Source of the DNA: Arachidicoccus terrestris
Lineage (GTDB): Bacteria > Bacteroidota > Bacteroidia > Chitinophagales > Chitinophagaceae
DNA length: 64,000 bases
Direction: 5' to 3'
Assembly: GCF_020042345.1 (NCBI RefSeq)
Contig: NZ_CP083387.1
Location: forward strand, 2,418,001-2,482,000
The translations under genes and the position numbers were made by a program. Positions 59,078 to 64,000 of this stretch are shown here, piece by piece; position 1 is the first letter of the stretch, and every line of letters begins with the position of its first letter. Below the pieces are notes generated by a model. It did not search any database. It saw only the letters and a program-made list of their open reading frames with translations, and had not been told where the DNA came from.

Positions 59078-61906
59078 ATGCAGTTAACAAAGAAAGGATT
59101 TATGCAACTGTTAAGCGCCGGACTGTTATGGTCTGTCAGCTTAACGGCGATCGCTCAAACTGACGCAGGAGCGGCGGCTCAGGTGGCTCCGTTATATGAT
59201 CTGCACTGCAATTACCTGGTCACGCCGCTGGGTATCGATGACAAACATCCGACTCTTTCCTGGAAAGGAAGCTCCGGAAATGCTAATGCCGCAGGCACTG
59301 CTGACCAGCCGCCGGCTCCCGGCTATTATGCCATTATTGTCGCAACGGATTCTGCTTCATTGGCAGATAAGCACACTGCCGCAAAAGGAACTGTATGGTA
59401 CAGTGGTTTTCAGTCCGCTGACAAGCCTTTTTTGCGATATAATGGGCAACCACTTCAACCCTATACGCGTTATTACTGGAAAGTGATACACACCGGTGAC
59501 ACGATCCGTTTAACGGACGCGGCTCAGGCGATGAGTTACTTCGAGACAGGCCTGCAAAGCGTTTACAATTGGAAAGGCGCCTGGATTTCCGATAATCATC
59601 CCATTAGTTTCAAGCCGGCGGGCTATTTTAGAAAAGATTTTACATTACGCAAACCGGTAAAATCTGCCAGAATCTATATCGCCGCTGCCGGTCTGTATCA
59701 ATTAACGCTCAATGGTCAGCCGGTTGGTGACCGGGAACTGGATCCTGTATACAGCCGCTTCGACAAGCGCCTGTATTATACCACGTATGACGTCACTGAT
59801 GCGCTTGATAGCCGTCAGAATGCGTTAGGTGTTATTTTAGGGAATGGGTGGTACAACCTGCAGTCTACTGCTGTCTGGGACTTTGATAAGGCGCCTTGGA
59901 GAGCACGGCCCGCTTTTGTATTAGATATAAGAGTTGTTTACCGGGACGGAACGGTGGAAACGATCTCCACCGGGAAAGACTGGAAAACCAGAACAGGTCC
60001 GATCGTTTTTAATAGTATTTATACGGCAGAGCATCATGATCACCGGATCCGGCTGGATGGCTGGGATCTGCCTCACAAAAATGAAGACGACTGGCATAGG
60101 CGGCATGATTCCCTGTGGCAGGATGTCATCTACCGTTCGGCACCGTCAAAAAACATTACCTCATCCATGTTGGTGCCGATTCGTAAGTCTGCACCGATTG
60201 CTGCGGTAACGATGAACAAATTCAGTGATACGGATTATGTGTTCAACATCGGACAGAATATAGCGGGTATCAGCGAGATCCGTATAAGGGGCAAAAGAGG
60301 TACCGTTCTTCGGGTAAAACATGGCGAACGCCTATATAAAAATGGACATGTGGACCTCTCTAATATTGATGTGCATTACCGGCCGACGGATGATTCCGAC
60401 CCGTTCCAGACAGATATCTATATTCTTTCAGGTCAGGGAGAAGAGACTTTCAGACCAAGGTTTGGTTATAAAGGTTTTCAGTATGTTGAGATCACCAGCA
60501 GCGAGCCTGTGCAGTTGGACAAGTCGTCAGTGACAGCCTATTTTATGCACAGTGACGTGCCGGTCGCCGGCCAGGTACATAGTTCGGATACATTACTCAA
60601 TAAAATATGGGCAGCCACCAACCAGTCTTATCTGTCCAATCTGATGGGCTACCCGACTGATTGCCCCCAAAGGGAGAAAAATGGCTGGACGGGTGACGGA
60701 CAAATTAATATTCAGACCGGCTTGTATAATTTTGATGCCATTACCGTTTATCAAAAATGGATGCAGGACCATTTGGATGAGCAACAGCCCAATGGTGTAT
60801 TGCCTTCAATTATACCTACCGATGGCTGGGGCTATGAATGGGGAAATGGTCCTGATTGGACCAGTACGATCGCTGTTATTCCCTGGAACCTGTATTTATT
60901 TTATGGCGACGCCGAAGTGCTCCGGTCTTGCTATGACGGCATCAAGCGGTATGTCGATTATATCACCCGGATCAGCCCTGAGGGTATCTGCAGCTGGGGG
61001 CTGGGCGACTGGGTGCCTGTGAAATCTAAAACGCCGGTACCCTTTACCTCTACTATTTATTATTATACGGATGCCCGAATACTGGCTGAGGCGGCCCGGA
61101 TTTTTAATAGAAAAGAGGATTATACAAAATACAGCACACTCGCAGAAAAGATTAAAAAAGCATTCAATGATAAATGGCTCAATAAAGAAACAGCCATTTA
61201 CGATAAAGGATTTCAGACGGAAATGAGCGCTCCTTTATATTGGGGAATTGTGCCTGAGGCGTATGCAGTCCGTGTGGCTGCCGCTCTCAATAAAAGGGTG
61301 GAGCAAGACAATTACCATTTAGATGTAGGGTTATTAGGATCTAAGACCATTCTCGATGCGCTGAGTATGTATGGGTATCACAACTCGGCTTATAAAATCG
61401 CGGGCAACAAGACGTTTCCGTCCTGGGGATGGTGGATGGTCAATGGGGCGACCACCTTGTATGAAAACTGGAATATTCAGTCAAGTAGTGATATTTCCTT
61501 GAACCATATCATGTTCGGGCAAATAGGCGCCTGGTTGTATCGCGGACTGGGAGGGATTATTCCCGATCCTGAGTCACCGGGCTTTAAACATTCCATACTC
61601 CGGCCCGGCGTCCCCGACAGCCTGGAAAGATTTAGCGCCAGTCATACAACGCCCTATGGAAAGCTGGCCGTTTCCTGGGAGAGAAAAGAGAAAAGTAAAA
61701 CAGTGGAGGTTCGCCTTGTGATACCGGCCGGTACTACAGCAACATTTTATGCTCCTGCAGGTTATGCACCTGTCAGAGGGGAAAGAAAAGATAAAGTAGC
61801 GGTCAAATGGGAGAAGGAAACGGAGCAACGGTCATTATATGTTGATCTGAATAAAGCGACATTATCCGGCGGAATATATACTTTTGTACTGGAAAAAATG
61901 AAATAA
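59078..61906 (+). CDS. GH78 alpha-L-rhamnosidase, exported
   Basis: The 942-aa enzyme has a signal peptide (about 1-26), N-terminal fibronectin-like and beta-sandwich domains, and the Bac_rhamnosid N-domain (about 185-340, KSARIYIAAAGLYQLTLNGQPVGD). The (alpha/alpha)6 catalytic barrel lies at about 510-840 and a C-terminal beta domain follows. The GH78 signature YPTDCPQREKNGWTGDGQ (about 524-541) and GLGDWVPV (about 640) carry the acidic active-site residues. It releases terminal alpha-L-rhamnose from glycans or glycosides. It follows GH43 by 72 bases and precedes a second GH92 by 121 bases, all on the plus strand. Confidence 0.95.
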   Translation: MQLTKKGFMQLLSAGLLWSVSLTAIAQTDAGAAAQVAPLYDLHCNYLVTPLGIDDKHPTLSWKGSSGNANAAGTADQPPAPGYYAIIVATDSASLADKHTAAKGTVWYSGFQSADKPFLRYNGQPLQPYTRYYWKVIHTGDTIRLTDAAQAMSYFETGLQSVYNWKGAWISDNHPISFKPAGYFRKDFTLRKPVKSARIYIAAAGLYQLTLNGQPVGDRELDPVYSRFDKRLYYTTYDVTDALDSRQNALGVILGNGWYNLQSTAVWDFDKAPWRARPAFVLDIRVVYRDGTVETISTGKDWKTRTGPIVFNSIYTAEHHDHRIRLDGWDLPHKNEDDWHRRHDSLWQDVIYRSAPSKNITSSMLVPIRKSAPIAAVTMNKFSDTDYVFNIGQNIAGISEIRIRGKRGTVLRVKHGERLYKNGHVDLSNIDVHYRPTDDSDPFQTDIYILSGQGEETFRPRFGYKGFQYVEITSSEPVQLDKSSVTAYFMHSDVPVAGQVHSSDTLLNKIWAATNQSYLSNLMGYPTDCPQREKNGWTGDGQINIQTGLYNFDAITVYQKWMQDHLDEQQPNGVLPSIIPTDGWGYEWGNGPDWTSTIAVIPWNLYLFYGDAEVLRSCYDGIKRYVDYITRISPEGICSWGLGDWVPVKSKTPVPFTSTIYYYTDARILAEAARIFNRKEDYTKYSTLAEKIKKAFNDKWLNKETAIYDKGFQTEMSAPLYWGIVPEAYAVRVAAALNKRVEQDNYHLDVGLLGSKTILDALSMYGYHNSAYKIAGNKTFPSWGWWMVNGATTLYENWNIQSSSDISLNHIMFGQIGAWLYRGLGGIIPDPESPGFKHSILRPGVPDSLERFSASHTTPYGKLAVSWERKEKSKTVEVRLVIPAGTTATFYAPAGYAPVRGERKDKVAVKWEKETEQRSLYVDLNKATLSGGIYTFVLEKMK

Positions 61907-62027
61907 CCAAAATAAATGCTTTAAGAATCATTAACACTGCATTGAACTTTGTTTGGCAACTGTAAGAAAAGTGAATAGCTAATTTCACTCCTGACTGCAG
62001 ACAGACTGATGCGGCTATGTTTTAAAA

Positions 62028-64000
62028 ATGAAACAGAACATGCAAAGATTATTATTTATCGTTTGTGGATGGCTGATGTTATCCGCGGTGGCAAGTGCAC
62101 AAACTTCAGCAGGGGCAACTGATTATGCTGACCTGGTCAATCCTTTAATGGGGACGGATTCCAAGCCCAGCCTTTCCAATGGCAATACCTATCCGGCCAT
62201 TGGGCTGCCTTGGGGAATGAATCTGTGGACACCGCAAACCGGAAAAATGGGCGATGGCTGGGCCTACCAATATACCAAAGACAAGATCAATGGGTTTAAA
62301 CAGACGCATCAGCCTTCACCATGGATGAATGATTATGGTGCTTTTGCTATTATGCCGATTACAGGAACCGTCCGTTTTAAAGAAGACGACCGTGCCAGCT
62401 GGTTCTCCCATAAAGCAGAGGTCGCTAAGCCTTATTATTATAAAGTCTACCTGGCGGACGCTGACGTAACAACAGAGATCACACCTACCGAAAGAGCCGC
62501 CAGTTTCAGGTTTACCTTTCCGAAGGCAGACAGCAGTTCTGTTGTGATCGACGCATTGGATAAAGGATCCTATATAAAAGTCATTCCTTCTGAGAACAAA
62601 ATCATAGGCTATACCAAACGCAATAGCGGAGGTGTGACTGATAATTTCAAAAACTATTTTGTAGTTGTTTTCGACAGGCCCTTTGACTATGTTTATACAT
62701 ACAAAGATAATAACCGGACAACGGCCCACGAACAAAGTTGCGACCACGCCGGCGCAGTGATAGGTTTCAAGAACACGGTAAAAGGACAGAAGGTACATGC
62801 AAAAGTAGCCTCATCTTTTATCAGTTTTGATCAGGCTGCACAGAATTTAAAAGAAATCGGTACCGATAATTTTGAGACTGTCAAGAATAAAGCCCATAAA
62901 ACCTGGAATGAGGTACTGAGTAAGGTAGAAGTGTCGGGCGGTACGAGCGAACAGCTGAAAACTTTTTATTCTTGTCTGTATCGGATGGTTTTCTTTCCAT
63001 TAAAGTTCTATGAGATCAATCAGGCCGGGAAAGTCGTGCATTATAGTCCATATAACGGTAAAGTGGAGCCGGGATATATGTTTGGCGGAACCGGATTCTG
63101 GGATACATTCCGGGCGCTGTATCCGTTTCTGAACCTGGTGTATCCGCATATTGTCCGGGAAATGCAGGAAGGCCTCATCAACGATTATAAAGAAGGTGGC
63201 TGGCTGCCTGAATGGTCCGCACCCGGGTACCGTAATATTATGATCGGTAACAATTCAGCCTCTATCGTCGCGGAATCTTATATAAAAGGGCTACGGGGCT
63301 ATGATATTGAGACGCTTTATAAAGCGTTGATCCATGATGCCAATAACGAAGGCCCTATGCAGGCAGTAGGCCGTGCGGGTGTTAAATATTATAATGAATT
63401 AGGGTACGTGCCTTACGATGTTAAGATTAATGAGAATGCCGCCCGTACATTAGAGTATGCCTATGACGATTATTGTATATATACCTTAGGCAAAGCGCTG
63501 GGCAAGCCAGAAGCAGAGATTGATATTTATCGTAAGAGAGCGATGAACTACAAAAACCTTTTTGATCCGACACACCTGTTGATGCGCGGTAAAAATAAAG
63601 ATGGGCAGTTTCAGTCGCCGTTTAATCCATTTAAATGGGGTGATGCCTTTACAGAAGGCAATAGCTGGCATTACAGCTGGTCCGTGTTTCAGGATGTAGA
63701 AGGGCTTATCGGCCTGATGGGTGGAAACGCGAAGTTTACGGCGATGCTGGACTCGGTATTTGTGATGCCGCCTACATTTGATGATAGCTATTATGGTGGG
63801 GTGATCCATGAAATCCGCGAAATGCAGATTGCCGATATGGGTCAATATGCGCATGGCAACCAACCGATTCAGCATATGATCTACTTATACGACTATGCGG
63901 CTGAGCCCTGGAAAACGCAGTATTGGGTCAGGGAAACCATGAACAAGCTATATAAGGCTACGCCGGACGGCTATTGCGGTGACGAAGATAACGGACAAAC
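62028..64000 (+). CDS. Second GH92 family glycoside hydrolase, 3' end beyond the window
   Basis: The frame is open from ATG 62028 to the window end (657 codons). It has a signal peptide (RLLFIVCGWLMLSAVASAQ) and the GH92 start YADLVNPLMGTDSKPSLSNGNTYPAIGLPWGMN. Barrel blocks are GFWDTFRALYPF, EWSAPGYRNIMIGNNS, GNSWHYSWSVFQDVEG, GNQPIQHMIYLYDYA and the beginning of GDEDNGQ. It is related to, but clearly divergent from, the GH92 at 53179: the metal-region GNEP of that enzyme is GNQP here, so linkage preference may differ. It is last visible gene of the GH43-GH78-GH92 run. Residues after about 655 are missing. Confidence 0.92.
   Translation, partial: MKQNMQRLLFIVCGWLMLSAVASAQTSAGATDYADLVNPLMGTDSKPSLSNGNTYPAIGLPWGMNLWTPQTGKMGDGWAYQYTKDKINGFKQTHQPSPWMNDYGAFAIMPITGTVRFKEDDRASWFSHKAEVAKPYYYKVYLADADVTTEITPTERAASFRFTFPKADSSSVVIDALDKGSYIKVIPSENKIIGYTKRNSGGVTDNFKNYFVVVFDRPFDYVYTYKDNNRTTAHEQSCDHAGAVIGFKNTVKGQKVHAKVASSFISFDQAAQNLKEIGTDNFETVKNKAHKTWNEVLSKVEVSGGTSEQLKTFYSCLYRMVFFPLKFYEINQAGKVVHYSPYNGKVEPGYMFGGTGFWDTFRALYPFLNLVYPHIVREMQEGLINDYKEGGWLPEWSAPGYRNIMIGNNSASIVAESYIKGLRGYDIETLYKALIHDANNEGPMQAVGRAGVKYYNELGYVPYDVKINENAARTLEYAYDDYCIYTLGKALGKPEAEIDIYRKRAMNYKNLFDPTHLLMRGKNKDGQFQSPFNPFKWGDAFTEGNSWHYSWSVFQDVEGLIGLMGGNAKFTAMLDSVFVMPPTFDDSYYGGVIHEIREMQIADMGQYAHGNQPIQHMIYLYDYAAEPWKTQYWVRETMNKLYKATPDGYCGDEDNGQ

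Noticed and set aside
1-64000. tRNA, rRNA, tmRNA or known riboswitches
   Set aside because: I looked for cloverleaf-like strings and conserved cores in the spacers and recognised none; a covariance-model search would be needed to exclude them.

Overview
The window looks like a chromosome segment of a Bacteroidota bacterium, most likely from the Chitinophagia/Sphingobacteriia side. The signs are a SusC/SusD outer-membrane pair, glycoside hydrolases of families 92, 43 and 78, lipoprotein and TonB-dependent export signals, a futalosine-route menaquinone gene (mqnD), Bacteroidota-restricted families (DUF1599 tandem protein, BT_3928-like DoxX protein), and promoters with the TTG-N19-TAnnTTTG pattern of this phylum. 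Most of the window is compact housekeeping DNA. I recognised no rRNA, tRNA, CRISPR array or prophage. The family names rest on motif reading, not on database searches.

Layout. 1-2932 (minus): hemA-hemC-hemD, the first part of tetrapyrrole synthesis, with hemD cut by the window edge. 3542-9942 (plus): a ROK-type regulator followed by a SusC/SusD pair and a strong terminator. 10205-13334 (minus): three small secreted proteins and tgt. 13451-15052 (plus): a CPA1 antiporter. 15235-19188 (minus): a serine hydrolase, then a PTPS-PTPS-folE-fabD run. 19380-22277 (plus): an acetyltransferase, then SDR-Crp-GNAT. 22844-25501 (plus): an LptF/LptG permease and citrate synthase. 25626-28363 (minus): mqnD-nif3-zinc-ribbon coiled-coil protein. 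28875-31510 (plus): a flavin reductase and a long PurF-like amidotransferase. 31525-32133 (minus): ruvC. 32399-34232 (plus): a flippase-like membrane protein and DUF3108.

34233-37265 is the accessory spot. It holds a complete, transposase-less TnpB gene (RNA-guided nuclease of the IS200/IS605 group), a frameshifted Rpn/PDDEXK recombination nuclease, strong palindromes and a possible decayed secreted-protein gene. From 37434 to 52998 the metabolism resumes: DUF393/DoxX, DUF1599, folP, aldose epimerase, HIT, nadE, acetyltransferase, fructose-1,6-bisphosphatase, amidohydrolase, HAD-rpiA-psd, cdsA, CPBP protease, dusB and an AhpD-like protein. An intergenic cluster of five short repeats lies at 47075-47183.

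53179-64000 is a glycan-degradation locus arranged around one divergent promoter region. To the left run a sensor kinase, an OmpR-type regulator and a GH92 mannosidase. To the right run GH43, GH78 (rhamnosidase) and a second GH92 cut by the window end. No SusC/SusD is seen beside it inside the window. It most likely strips mannose, rhamnose and a pentose or other GH43 substrate from a branched glycan under two-component control.

Several genes have start codons clarified here because a promoter -7 element overlaps the 5' end of the longest possible reading frame. The items most worth a second look are the TnpB/Rpn spot, the two-component glycosidase locus with its inverted repeat ahead of GH92, the repeat cluster at 47 kb, the zinc-ligand-poor Tgt, and the tandem PTPS paralogues.
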